In this document: positions 54,401 to 62,207 of the stretch, one piece after another
Numbering within the stretch: position 1 is the stretch's first letter
How the letters are laid out: the number at the start of each line of letters is the position of its first letter
Source of the DNA: Bacteroidota bacterium
Lineage (GTDB): Bacteria; Bacteroidota; Bacteroidia; Bacteroidales; JAAUTT01
Assembly (NCBI GenBank): GCA_023429135.1
Contig: JAEYWD010000107.1
Span: 1-64,000, forward strand
Direction of reading: 5' to 3'
Length of the DNA stretch: 64,000 nt
Notes under the pieces: generated by a model
Seen by the model: the letters and a program-made list of their open reading frames with translations, nothing else
Told to the model about the DNA's origin: nothing
Database searches by the model: none
Position numbers and translations under genes: made by a program

Positions 54401-55777
54401 AACCCTCTGCTGGAGATGGTAAGGAGCAGATTGGATATTTCAGGTCCAGTTAGCACGCAGGAGCTTTTGGATATTTTACCGGTAAAAACATCGGAAATGG
54501 AGCAGGCTCTGTTAGCTTTGGAAGCCGAAGGTTTTGTATTCAGAGGACATTTTACCTCGCCAATAGCCGACGAATGGTGCGAAAGAAGGCTATTGGCCCG
54601 TATTCACCGGTACACCATCGACAAACTTCGCAGCGAAATAAAACCGGTTTCTCCGTCGGAGTTTATGCACTATCTGTTCCATTGGCAGCATGTGATCTCC
54701 AAAGATCAACCGGAATTATACCATCAGCTCCGCAAAGTTCTCGATCAACTCGAAGGTTACGAAGCCCAATCGGTAGCCTGGGAGGGCGATATTCTTCCCT
54801 TAAGGGTGAAATCGTACTCGTACACAGCTCTAGATCTGCTGTTAATGACCGGCGAATATGTCTGGGGACGATTCAGGAATGGGAAGCATGATTCACAGCA
54901 ACTTTCATCGGTACCTATACGAACCACACCTGTAACGTTTATTAAAAGAGAGAATCTTAAATTCCATCTCTCTCAATTTGAGAATCCAGCAGACGAACTA
55001 TCTGTTTATGCTAAAACTATTCTGAAAATATTACAAACTTCGGGTGCACTTTTCTTTTTTCAACTCGAAGAAAGATCCAAACTACTGAAGAGCCAGGTGG
55101 AAGACGCCCTAACAGAGCTTATATCGGTTGGGTTGGTAACATCCGACAGTTTCACAGGACTCCGTACCCTTTTGATTCCCGATAAATATTATACCGAAAA
55201 ACGTAAATCCGGCAAGATAATCTTCAATCTGCAGCAAGCCGGACGCTGGTGGCTTATTAATTCAGGCGAAGAGTTGCAGGAACAGAACTCCGATGAATAC
55301 CTGGAATCTATTGCCAATATGCTTCTTAAAAGATTTGGTATTGTTTTCAGAAAACTGGTTGAAAAAGAAAAACTTCTGTTTGCGTGGTACGATCTTCTGA
55401 AAATATACCGAAAAATGGAAGCTCGCGGAATAATTCGCGGAGGTCGTTTTGTGGAAGGCTTTGGTGGCGAGCAATATGCATTACCGGAGGCTGTTTCGGC
55501 ACTGAGAAGTCTGAAAAAAGAAGAACCTAAAGAGAGTTATGTAACTATTAGCGCTGCCGATCCACTGAATTTAACAGGTTTTATAACTCCCGGAAAAAGA
55601 ATTCCATCTTTCTACGGAAACAGAATTTTATACCTCAACGGCACGCCAGTAGCCTGCAAAGAAGGGAAAGAGATTACTTTCATGAACGAAACAGATCCGG
55701 AAACAGAATGGAACCTGAAGAAAACTCTGCTTCACCGGGAAGTACAACCCGAATTGAGACCTTATCTTACCCTATAA
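51461..55777 (+). CDS. lhr: Lhr-type ATP-dependent helicase
   Basis: 1438 residues from the ATG at 51461 (a TTG two codons earlier is not needed). Superfamily 2 core: Q-motif/Walker A AAPTGSGKT (42-49), DEIH (167-170), SATQKP, TLIFVNTRR and QRLGRSRHY. The Lhr core and a long C-terminal part with winged helices follow, giving the full long form. It unwinds DNA/RNA hybrids in characterised members and acts in repair. No ligase or nuclease partner is next to it. Confidence 0.93.
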   Translation: MLSEIFHPSVSKWFVSQFGTPTEVQTRAWPAIIEHEYTLIAAPTGSGKTLAAFLVAINDLVKQHISGTLAWQTQVVYVSPLKALGNDIERNLREPLDGITRELEKLGYKDSKIKVAVRTGDTTPAERSSMVRTPPHIMVTTPESLYLLLTSDSGRKMLGSVKTVIIDEIHAMADDKRGSHLSLSLERLENITSEPLKRIGLSATQKPIELVADFLKGNRPGATCKIINNLQARKYDLGMILPDSPLSPVMSNEVWTELHQKLVNLIKEHKTTLIFVNTRRLAERLTHSLDPFLEKNTITAHHGSMSKKHRETAEQRLKHGELKALVATASLELGIDIGSVDLVIQISSPRSISAFIQRLGRSRHYVNGVPKGRIIPLTLNDLIECTALLQKVKQGELDTLHIPEKPSDVLAQQIVAEVSCADYHVKELYNIYRKAFPFRNLSIEEFTEITETLSKGYTTRKGRGGAYVYLDKINHTIKPRRAARLTALVNGGTIPDSFDFDVILEPQNTVVGTVHEDFATESLPGDVFQLGNSSWKIKKIENGKIRVEDAHGQPPDMPFWIAEAPGRTRELSDAVSEIIHEVAENVSTNEASIENEINRVMEIYHLEYIAAEQLVKYLAYTKAAFGELPSEDTVILERFFDQAGDTHLVLHSVFGTRVNKAWGLALRKRFCRKFNFELQAAANENAIVLSLGPTHSFPLEEVFSYLSPDNVREILVQALLDSPVFGVRWRWNASTALAITKRSGGKRVAPQLQRMQSEDLISLIFPDQLTCPENLEGDREVPDHPLVNQTIYDCLHEAMDIDLLEEILTKIKAKEIKTIAADLREPSPMAQEVLVAQPYAFLDNAPLEERRVHAVYSRRWTGLEDASAMAQLDPVAIQKVKDEVWPRVRNADELYEALMVSGFLTENEISRKNDLASYQSFLTELINESRAAKIRVPGVDSYFWLAVERLPEFQKVFPEGIQEPKIPVPVEISKASEKIQNPLLEMVRSRLDISGPVSTQELLDILPVKTSEMEQALLALEAEGFVFRGHFTSPIADEWCERRLLARIHRYTIDKLRSEIKPVSPSEFMHYLFHWQHVISKDQPELYHQLRKVLDQLEGYEAQSVAWEGDILPLRVKSYSYTALDLLLMTGEYVWGRFRNGKHDSQQLSSVPIRTTPVTFIKRENLKFHLSQFENPADELSVYAKTILKILQTSGALFFFQLEERSKLLKSQVEDALTELISVGLVTSDSFTGLRTLLIPDKYYTEKRKSGKIIFNLQQAGRWWLINSGEELQEQNSDEYLESIANMLLKRFGIVFRKLVEKEKLLFAWYDLLKIYRKMEARGIIRGGRFVEGFGGEQYALPEAVSALRSLKKEEPKESYVTISAADPLNLTGFITPGKRIPSFYGNRILYLNGTPVACKEGKEITFMNETDPETEWNLKKTLLHREVQPELRPYLTL

Positions 55778-55828
55778 CCCACGGGCTTGCGCGTTTTTGC
55801 AACGCATACAAATTTTTCGGCTCGCGGA

Positions 55829-56743
55829 TTAAATTGTCGAAATCTTTGTAAACGAAAAGTCTTCGTTAATCCTGTTGGTAAAGGTTTTAAACTTATCCTT
55901 GGGTAAATGAGCTTCGATAAAAGGTAAGCCAGGGGCATAGTAAAAAGCTCCCGGTACTTTGAGCGAATTCAAAATTTCCATGTATTTGCGGGCATAAAGA
56001 ATATACTCGCCATCCTTACGGTAGTGATGATTGGTGAAATGAAGTGCAAACGACAAATTGGATATGATAGTCCCCCACGAGTGCGGTAGAAATTCAAAGT
56101 CGAGCCAGTCAACACGAAAGTATTTTTCATCTCCGATGCAAAGCCTGTCAAGACCGTAGGCTTCAATCCCCTTGCTGCGAAGATACCGAACCAAAGTAGC
56201 ATTTTTACCGCATCCGATATCGAGTACCGGTTCCACAAGTGTGTCAAGGCTAATATTGAACAGTTTTATCTGAAATTCTGCGGAATATTCTGAACAGGCA
56301 ACTTCAGGGGTGAACTCCGATTCAGGATCATTAACATCTTTAATAAAACTGTTTGTTTGACTTAACCAATTGGAGAGCCTGTTCAAATGGGATTTTTGAA
56401 GCGAATCAAAATCAATTTCGTCTGATTTTATTTCCTCAACTATTTCTTCCCAAAGAATTTTATAAAGGTTTTGCAGTTCGGCGACTTTATCCTTACGTGT
56501 ATCGATAAACTGGTTGTTGTAACAGAAAGTTGTTAAAGCCCTTTCGGTCATAAGATCAACCCATTTTGCCGATTGATTTTCGCTCTCCATGCGAAGAAGA
56601 TCCGCTTTGTAATTTCGAATTACATTCCTGGTTTCTTCGAGAAAATGACTGTGAAAATCGAGGTTCTTGTAAAACAAGTTTAACCTGGAGTTAGCAGTAA
56701 ATTGATTTAATATACTATCAGTTAAAATTTCGTCTATCGACAT
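55829..56743 (-). CDS. SAM-dependent methyltransferase, class I
   Basis: 304 residues. Residues about 1-165 are helical and unrecognised, rich in charged groups. The methyltransferase part begins at VEPVLDIGCGKNATLVRYL, with the SAM loop DIGCGKN, then IEAYGLDRLC and GTIISNLSFALHF. The acceptor is unknown. It faces lhr convergently. Confidence 0.8.
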   Translation of the reverse strand: MSIDEILTDSILNQFTANSRLNLFYKNLDFHSHFLEETRNVIRNYKADLLRMESENQSAKWVDLMTERALTTFCYNNQFIDTRKDKVAELQNLYKILWEEIVEEIKSDEIDFDSLQKSHLNRLSNWLSQTNSFIKDVNDPESEFTPEVACSEYSAEFQIKLFNISLDTLVEPVLDIGCGKNATLVRYLRSKGIEAYGLDRLCIGDEKYFRVDWLDFEFLPHSWGTIISNLSFALHFTNHHYRKDGEYILYARKYMEILNSLKVPGAFYYAPGLPFIEAHLPKDKFKTFTNRINEDFSFTKISTI

Positions 56744-56924
56744 CTTTTTTTAGTAGTATTAAACAAAAAATACCGTGCGATTAAAACCGCTTGTATATAA
56801 AACAAGATAGTAGCATTTTATGCGAATATACTAAAATATTTATTTAAAAGTCAAGTAACCAAAACTAAATCCTAACTGATATAATAGATTATCAGATTAT
56901 TATAAGAAAAAATAAATTGATTCA

Positions 56925-57104
56925 TTAGTGGTAAATGCAAACAGCTTTGTTCGAAGGCAATAAATAAAACCTAACAGGTTGACCAATATATTTTTCTTTT
57001 TTAATCCTTATTGCATCTTCAGAACCCTTGCACAAACAATATACACCCTTTGGAGATTTAATAAGCAACTCATCAAATAACTCTCTCAAAATTCCTGTTT
57101 CCAT
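56925..57104 (-). CDS. Small protein, unknown
   Basis: 59 residues from the ATG at 57104: METGILRELFDELLIKSPKG onward, with a short cysteine-bearing strand VYCLCKGSED and a basic-hydrophobic end KYIGQPVRFYLLPSNKAVC. No family is recognised. The composition is protein-like, but the frame is short and lacks a visible promoter. Confidence 0.4.
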   Translation of the reverse strand: METGILRELFDELLIKSPKGVYCLCKGSEDAIRIKKEKYIGQPVRFYLLPSNKAVCIYH

Positions 57105-57364
57105 ATGACTCAAAGATTTAATTCATTTAACCATTGCAAGGTTTGTGCCACAACAATTATCTATCTGGTATTTATTATGTTAATGAAATGTAAAATCAAA
57201 ACCTTTCTAATATTTTGATTATTTTGATACCAAAAAAGCAACAGTTGTGCGATTACGAACACACAGCTACCTACCCCCTTTGACGAACAAAGCTTAAATA
57301 TAATTGTTTTGACTGCAAATAAATGAATTAGCCTTATACTGATAAAAATTAAAAATTTAGAGCT

Positions 57365-57946
57365 ATGTCGTACACATTAGAAATTGGCAACAAAGCACCC
57401 GATTTCAGGCTGCTTGCCACCGATGGCCAAACTTACAGCTTAAAGGATTTTGAAAATTACAATTACTTGGTGATTTTCTTCACATGTAATCATTGTCCTT
57501 ACGTGATAGGCTCAGACGAAATTACTCGTCAAACTGCTCTGAAGTACGAAGTTAATGGAGTTAAATTTGTTGGGATAAACTCGAACAGTGCAAATACTTA
57601 TGAAGAGGATAGTTATGAAAACATGGTTGTTCGAATGAATTCCTACAAATTCCCGTGGATATACCTTCACGACTCAAAGCAGGAAATTGCAAGGAAATAT
57701 GGTGCTCTAAGAACACCTCATTTCTTTGTTTTCGACCAGAAACGCGAATTGGTTTACACTGGCCGCGGAGTAGACCACCCCAGAGACACCGAAAAAATGA
57801 CGGTAAACGATTTGGATAATGCGCTGAATGAATTAATCTCCGGAAAGAAAATCACTGTCCCAGTAACAAACCCAATTGGTTGTAATGTAAAATGGGAAGG
57901 AAAGGATAAACACTGGATGCCTGCAGAGGCTTGCGATTTGGTGTAA
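57365..57946 (+). CDS. Thioredoxin-fold redoxin (AhpC/TSA type)
   Basis: 193 residues with the thioredoxin-like redoxin fold: MSYTLEIGNKAPDFRLLATDG, the CNHC motif at residues 41-44 (FFTCNHCPYV), and GALRTPHFFVFDQKRELVYTGRG. It is close to the thioredoxin family proteins often annotated as peroxiredoxin-like. The two cysteines suggest disulfide chemistry. No signal peptide. A terminator follows directly. Confidence 0.9.
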   Translation: MSYTLEIGNKAPDFRLLATDGQTYSLKDFENYNYLVIFFTCNHCPYVIGSDEITRQTALKYEVNGVKFVGINSNSANTYEEDSYENMVVRMNSYKFPWIYLHDSKQEIARKYGALRTPHFFVFDQKRELVYTGRGVDHPRDTEKMTVNDLDNALNELISGKKITVPVTNPIGCNVKWEGKDKHWMPAEACDLV

Positions 57947-57949
57947 ATT

Positions 57950-57980
57950 AAAAAGCGAAGGCGTTTACCTTCGCTTTTTT
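57950..57980. terminator. Bidirectional terminator after the redoxin gene
   Basis: AAAGCGAAGG and CCTTCGCTTT stem with a CGTTTA loop and flanking A and T runs, between two convergent genes. Confidence 0.9.
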
Positions 57981-57989
57981 AATATTAGT

Positions 57990-59732
57990 TTATTGGCCGA
58001 CAACCATTATTCCTTTATAAACCATAGTTCCGTCGGTAACATTTACTATATAACTTCCAGCTATCATTCCTGCAACCGGCAATGTAAAAGTTGGTCCTGA
58101 TTTCTTATCCTGAAAAACTATTTTTCCATACCTGTCATAAACTTTAACGTCCAGTTTTCCCACATTCTGAACTCCATTTAAGGTAATGTTAACAATATCC
58201 GATCCAGGATTGGGAGCTATTGTCAGGTTGTATTCATCTTTCCTGGTTTGCTCTGTAACTGTAATTTCGACAACACCGTCGCTTGCTGATGCGCCATACT
58301 TATTTATTGCCTGGTCGCCCTTAAGCACTGTAATACTTGAAATGTCCTCAGGCTTAATCTTTTTCCCATCCTCGTTCGAAACCATCCTTCCATTTACCAC
58401 ATACATGGGTTCCCGAAGGGATTGCGGGTCGCGTATTACAATCTCTCCCCTATCCTTGGTTGATATTATAATAACTCCGTTCCTTCCCTCTTCTCCATAT
58501 AGTTTCACAGCGTCTTCGCCTTTCAATACTGTAAGTGTATTGGGTTCGTATTTACCTATTTCGTTATAGCTCACTTTATTCCCGTTGACAATTACCAACG
58601 AGTTTTTCATATCATTCTTCGAAGCATAACCAACAACGGCTATTTCTTTTTCAGATTTCGGTAACGAAGATCCAGCAAGGGTATCTTTCAATGTTACCTC
58701 TATAACCCCATTGGCTGCTTCATTGCCATATTTTTCCACAGCCATCTTTTTATCCTTAATCACATTTACCGACTGAATCTTATCAGGATTCAGCGATTCA
58801 ACCGGTTTGTCGGTTTTCTTTCCATCCACAACAACCAAGGGTTTGGTTGCCGGACTTTGAGCAATTACTTTTGTTTCGAAAGTAGCTGTAAATGCTACTA
58901 CAACTGCCACGGAAATTAAAATCATACTGTTTTTCAATCCATGCCATTTGGGTGATCTGGCTTTATTCATCATACGGATTCGCTTTTTTAGAAGATTAGT
59001 ATTAAAATAATTAACTCCTGCGGGCTGATAAGAACCTGTTGAGAAATTTAAAAGCAGGTACTGGTATTTCCGGGAATCCATCCCATTCTCAAGGATAGCC
59101 TGATCGACGATAAACTCATGATTTTCTACCATCGACTTTTTAAGCCACCATGCAAACGGGTTGAACCACTGAAATGCAACCATCAGCTCGGCAAGAAACA
59201 GATCAACCGAATGATATTGCCGGCAATGTATCGATTCGTGCTGAACTATATTTTCAAAACCAGGATGATTGATCTGATGTGATGGTATTACCAGCCACTT
59301 GAACAGCGAAAAAGGCGCTACCGAAAGGCGGGTAATCACAAGGATCAAATCCTGGAATTTTTTCTTTTCAGAATTAATAATAAGTCCGATTACTTTTTTG
59401 TACGCCCATACAAAGCGCACCAGATAAAGCATTACCCCTGCAAGGTAAACCCACAAAGCCACATCGAGAACCACAGGCCACAAACTTGGTTGTGGCGCTT
59501 GCTCCGGAGGTAAAACCGCAGTGGCAGGGATATTTGAAATTTCAGGAACTACGGCATAAACTTTTGTCTCAAACCGGAGCCATGGGGCAATAAAGGAAAC
59601 CAGCATAGCAACCAAGAGGTAAAAACGGTTACGCACAAAGAACGTGTCGTTTCCCAGCACCAACCTGTAAACGGCATAAAACAGGGCAAGAGCAAGTGCT
59701 ATCTTTAAATCGGCTATCAGTATTGCTTTCAT
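57990..59732 (-). CDS. M56 (BlaR1/MecR1-like) metallopeptidase with TonB-plug-like repeats and type IX-like tail
   Basis: 580 residues. Four membrane helices (about 5-25, 36-52, 87-108, 268-285) surround a cytoplasmic zinc peptidase with HESIH (165-169) and likely third ligand Glu207 in NHEFIVD. After the last helix come three TonB-receptor plug-like repeats (about 298-348, 378-427, 443-492), each with VVDGK or VVNG, then VLKG and YG..A.NGV. The end, from about 503 (LTIAPNPGSDIVNITLN), looks like the type IX Por_Secre_tail. BlaR1-like sensors cleave BlaI repressors; the BlaI gene lies upstream in the same operon. The signal bound by the periplasmic part is unknown. Confidence 0.9.
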   Translation of the reverse strand: MKAILIADLKIALALALFYAVYRLVLGNDTFFVRNRFYLLVAMLVSFIAPWLRFETKVYAVVPEISNIPATAVLPPEQAPQPSLWPVVLDVALWVYLAGVMLYLVRFVWAYKKVIGLIINSEKKKFQDLILVITRLSVAPFSLFKWLVIPSHQINHPGFENIVQHESIHCRQYHSVDLFLAELMVAFQWFNPFAWWLKKSMVENHEFIVDQAILENGMDSRKYQYLLLNFSTGSYQPAGVNYFNTNLLKKRIRMMNKARSPKWHGLKNSMILISVAVVVAFTATFETKVIAQSPATKPLVVVDGKKTDKPVESLNPDKIQSVNVIKDKKMAVEKYGNEAANGVIEVTLKDTLAGSSLPKSEKEIAVVGYASKNDMKNSLVIVNGNKVSYNEIGKYEPNTLTVLKGEDAVKLYGEEGRNGVIIISTKDRGEIVIRDPQSLREPMYVVNGRMVSNEDGKKIKPEDISSITVLKGDQAINKYGASASDGVVEITVTEQTRKDEYNLTIAPNPGSDIVNITLNGVQNVGKLDVKVYDRYGKIVFQDKKSGPTFTLPVAGMIAGSYIVNVTDGTMVYKGIMVVGQ

Positions 59733-59837
59733 CTGTTTATATTTTATTTTTAAAAGTTGAGAGGAAACCTCTTTGATTGCAGAACATTCAAGACAATAAT
59801 AATTTAAGTGTGTGCAAATTATATCATTATGGATGGT

Positions 59838-60200
59838 TCATTTTTTATTTTTTTCTATCAGGGCTATAATTTCTTTCAGGTCGTCCACACTTAATTTTTG
59901 CTCCCGGGCAAAAAATGAAACCACCTCTTTGTAAGAGTCTTCGAAATAATTGCCTATAAATCCCGATAAAAACTGGCTTGTATATTCGGCTTTGGATATT
60001 ATTGGATAATATTCGTATGTGTTTCCATATGTTTTATGGTTCACATAACCTTTTGACTCAAGGCTGCGGATTAATGATGAAATTGTGTTGATGTGCGGTT
60101 TATCTCCCGGGAAATTTTCAAGTACATCTTTCGCAAAACCTTTTTCAATTTTCCATAAGGCCTGCATTGTTTTTTCTTCCTGACGTGTTAACTTTTCCAT
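59838..60200 (-). CDS. BlaI/MecI/CopY family transcription repressor
   Basis: 120 residues with the winged helix of the BlaI family (KLTRQEEKTMQALWKIEKG, SLIRSLESKGYVNHKTYG) and a C-terminal dimerisation helix pair. The site that BlaR1-like peptidases cleave is in the C-terminal half of known members. It is co-transcribed with the M56 gene 105 bases downstream. Two matching operators overlap its promoter. Confidence 0.95.
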   Translation of the reverse strand: MEKLTRQEEKTMQALWKIEKGFAKDVLENFPGDKPHINTISSLIRSLESKGYVNHKTYGNTYEYYPIISKAEYTSQFLSGFIGNYFEDSYKEVVSFFAREQKLSVDDLKEIIALIEKNKK

Positions 60201-60217
60201 TGCAAAATAATTTGAAT

Positions 60218-60246
60218 CAAATGTAACGAATTTTTTCGTTACAAAA
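60218..60246 (-). promoter_or_regulatory. BlaI-operon promoter (TTTTG-N16-TACATTTG)
   Basis: Minus-strand TTTTG (60242-60246) and exact -7 box TACATTTG (60218-60225), separated by 16 bases, with operator 1 lying between and over them. Confidence 0.7.
60222..60243. promoter_or_regulatory. BlaI-type operator 1
   Basis: TGTAACGAA-N4-TTCGTTACA, a perfect nine-base inverted repeat, overlapping the -7 box of the blaI promoter. This position would block transcription. Confidence 0.8.
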
Positions 60247-60262
60247 CGAATTTTTTCGTTTT
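60243..60262. promoter_or_regulatory. BlaI-type operator 2
   Basis: AAAACGAA-N4-TTCGTTTT, an eight-base inverted repeat, 20 bases centre-to-centre from operator 1, hence on the same DNA face. It overlaps the -33 region. Confidence 0.75.
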
Positions 60263-60403
60263 ATTTCAATAAAATATTTTGACTGTATTAAAGTTCATGA
60301 GGGACAGAACTATACTAAAAACATAATTAACTTACCACATCATAAATAAGGTATGTCCCACTAAAATAAATCTGCAACTCAGAACTCGTAACCCGCAACA
60401 GAT

Positions 60404-61414
60404 TTATACTACATTCACTTCCATTTCCAATTCCACACCGAACATTTCGTGAACACGTTTCTGAATTTTCCGGGCAAATGTTATAATCTGCTCTCCGGTG
60501 GCATCGCCATAATTTACAATAACAAGAGGTTGTGTTGGCGATGTACCTACATCGCCTTCGCGCACACCTTTATAACAGGCATTCTCGATTAACCAGGCAG
60601 CAGGAATTTTTACGTCCGCCCTTGCTTGCGGATAGCCTGGCACGTTCGGGTAATCTTCCTGAATTTCTTTATAGTGCGAAAGTGTAATAACAGGATTTTT
60701 AAAGAAACTTCCCGCATTGCCAATGCATAGCGGATCGGGAAGTTTACGCCAGCGAATGGCCGAAATTGCTGCCCGAACAGATTTCACATCTATTTTATCA
60801 TATTTTTCAAGCTCGCGCTCAACATCGGCGTATTTGGTTTTGAGAACAGCTTTTTTTTGCATCTTGAAAACAACAGCGGTTATCAGATACTTGCCTTTCA
60901 ATTCCGATTTAAAAACGCTGTTCCTGTAATCGAAATTACATTCTTCATTCCTGAATTTTGCTTGCTCAATTGTTGCAAGATCAATACATTCCACCCATTG
61001 AATGGTCTCTTTCACTTCAACTCCATACGCGCCTATGTTCTGGATAGGACACGCTCCAACATTTCCGGGTATTTGCGAAAGATTTTCAAGTCCGCCCCAA
61101 TTCCGCTCAACGCAATAGTTTACAAACTCATCCCAAACCTCTCCGCACATAGCGCGAACAAGAACTTCATCAGGGGTTTCTTCCATTAATTCCACACCTT
61201 TTAAAAGGGGGCGTAGTATCAATCCATTGTAATCACCGGTAAACAACACATTGCTTCCCCCTCCTAGAATCATCTTCTGAGGATACTTATTCCATTCTGT
61301 CTTTAAAAAAGAAATTAGTTCGTTATATGTGTTTATTGTAACCAGAAAACGAGAGTTACAACTTATTCCAAACGTATGAAAAGGCTTTAGGGCGGTGTTT
61401 TCGAGCAATTGCAT
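60404..61414 (-). CDS. murB: UDP-N-acetylenolpyruvoylglucosamine reductase
   Basis: 336 residues, type I MurB. It reduces UDP-GlcNAc-enolpyruvate to UDP-MurNAc for peptidoglycan synthesis. Visible motifs are the FAD-binding MILGGGSNVLFTGDY, SQIPGNVGACPIQNIGAYG, the catalytic Ser in NAGSFFKNP, and the final Glu region MFGVELEMEVNVV. Length and order are ordinary. Confidence 0.97.
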   Translation of the reverse strand: MQLLENTALKPFHTFGISCNSRFLVTINTYNELISFLKTEWNKYPQKMILGGGSNVLFTGDYNGLILRPLLKGVELMEETPDEVLVRAMCGEVWDEFVNYCVERNWGGLENLSQIPGNVGACPIQNIGAYGVEVKETIQWVECIDLATIEQAKFRNEECNFDYRNSVFKSELKGKYLITAVVFKMQKKAVLKTKYADVERELEKYDKIDVKSVRAAISAIRWRKLPDPLCIGNAGSFFKNPVITLSHYKEIQEDYPNVPGYPQARADVKIPAAWLIENACYKGVREGDVGTSPTQPLVIVNYGDATGEQIITFARKIQKRVHEMFGVELEMEVNVV

Positions 61415-61476
61415 TTCTAAAAAATTAGTCAGGTAAAGTAAGGTATTTTTACAATTTAGATGATGATGCTTACCGA

Positions 61477-62115
61477 CTAAAAATAAATTTCGCTGTAAAT
61501 ATTTCCAAAAGGCACTTTACGCTCAATAAGTAAGTCCCTCACATCCACAACCATTTCGGCACTCCCGCACAGATAAAAACTGGCATCTACAGGAATTTTC
61601 TCCAGGTGCATCAAAAAATCGGTTACTCTGCCTTTATACATTCCATCGGTTTGTTTCCCTGAGCAGCAGGGATGATATCCGTCTTTTAACACACTGAATT
61701 CATCCATAAAAAGAGCATTTTCCGGCTTTCGAACACCATGCAGAAGTGTAATACCTTTTGTTCTTCCTGAGCGAAACATGGAATAGAAAGGCGCAATTCC
61801 GGTGCCCGTAGCAATCCACCAGGCATTGCCTTCTCTGCAAGTGAAATTTCCTATGGGTGAAGAAACAAGCAGTTTATCGCCTTCCCCAAGGTCTTTAAGA
61901 ATATTGGTTAACTGCCCCTCGGGTTTGATATCATAAATCAACTGAATATAGGGATCGTTAGCACCGCTTGCGATGCTGTACATGCGTGGGGCCAAGGTGT
62001 TATCCGTAGTAATTTTAACTACCTGACCAGGAATAAACTCAAAATCTCTTTTGAAAGAAACCAAAAAAATTCCCGGAGCTATTTCTGTATTTTTCTTTAC
62101 AACTACTGTTTTCAT
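61477..62115 (-). CDS. Ferredoxin-NADP reductase-like flavoprotein
   Basis: 212 residues from the ATG at 62115 (a GTG two codons earlier is possible). The FAD-binding RMYSIASGAND motif, the NADP-binding GTGIAPFYSMF, and the C-terminal CGSAEMVVDVRDLLIERK fit the FNR family. The electron partner is unknown; no ferredoxin gene is in the window. Confidence 0.92.
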   Translation of the reverse strand: MKTVVVKKNTEIAPGIFLVSFKRDFEFIPGQVVKITTDNTLAPRMYSIASGANDPYIQLIYDIKPEGQLTNILKDLGEGDKLLVSSPIGNFTCREGNAWWIATGTGIAPFYSMFRSGRTKGITLLHGVRKPENALFMDEFSVLKDGYHPCCSGKQTDGMYKGRVTDFLMHLEKIPVDASFYLCGSAEMVVDVRDLLIERKVPFGNIYSEIYF

Positions 62116-62171
62116 ACTCACTGCCAGAACAACTAAATAAGCCTTATGTTTTATCTTCTGATCAAATACAC

Positions 62172-62179
62172 TATTTTTG
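62172..62179 (+). promoter_or_regulatory. -7 box TATTTTTG before the GH97 gene
   Basis: An exact TAnnTTTG match 29 bases before the GH97 ATG; the -33 region has TTTT about 18-19 bases earlier. Confidence 0.5.
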
Positions 62180-62207
62180 GTTACTGTTAATTTAACTAAT
62201 ATCTACA

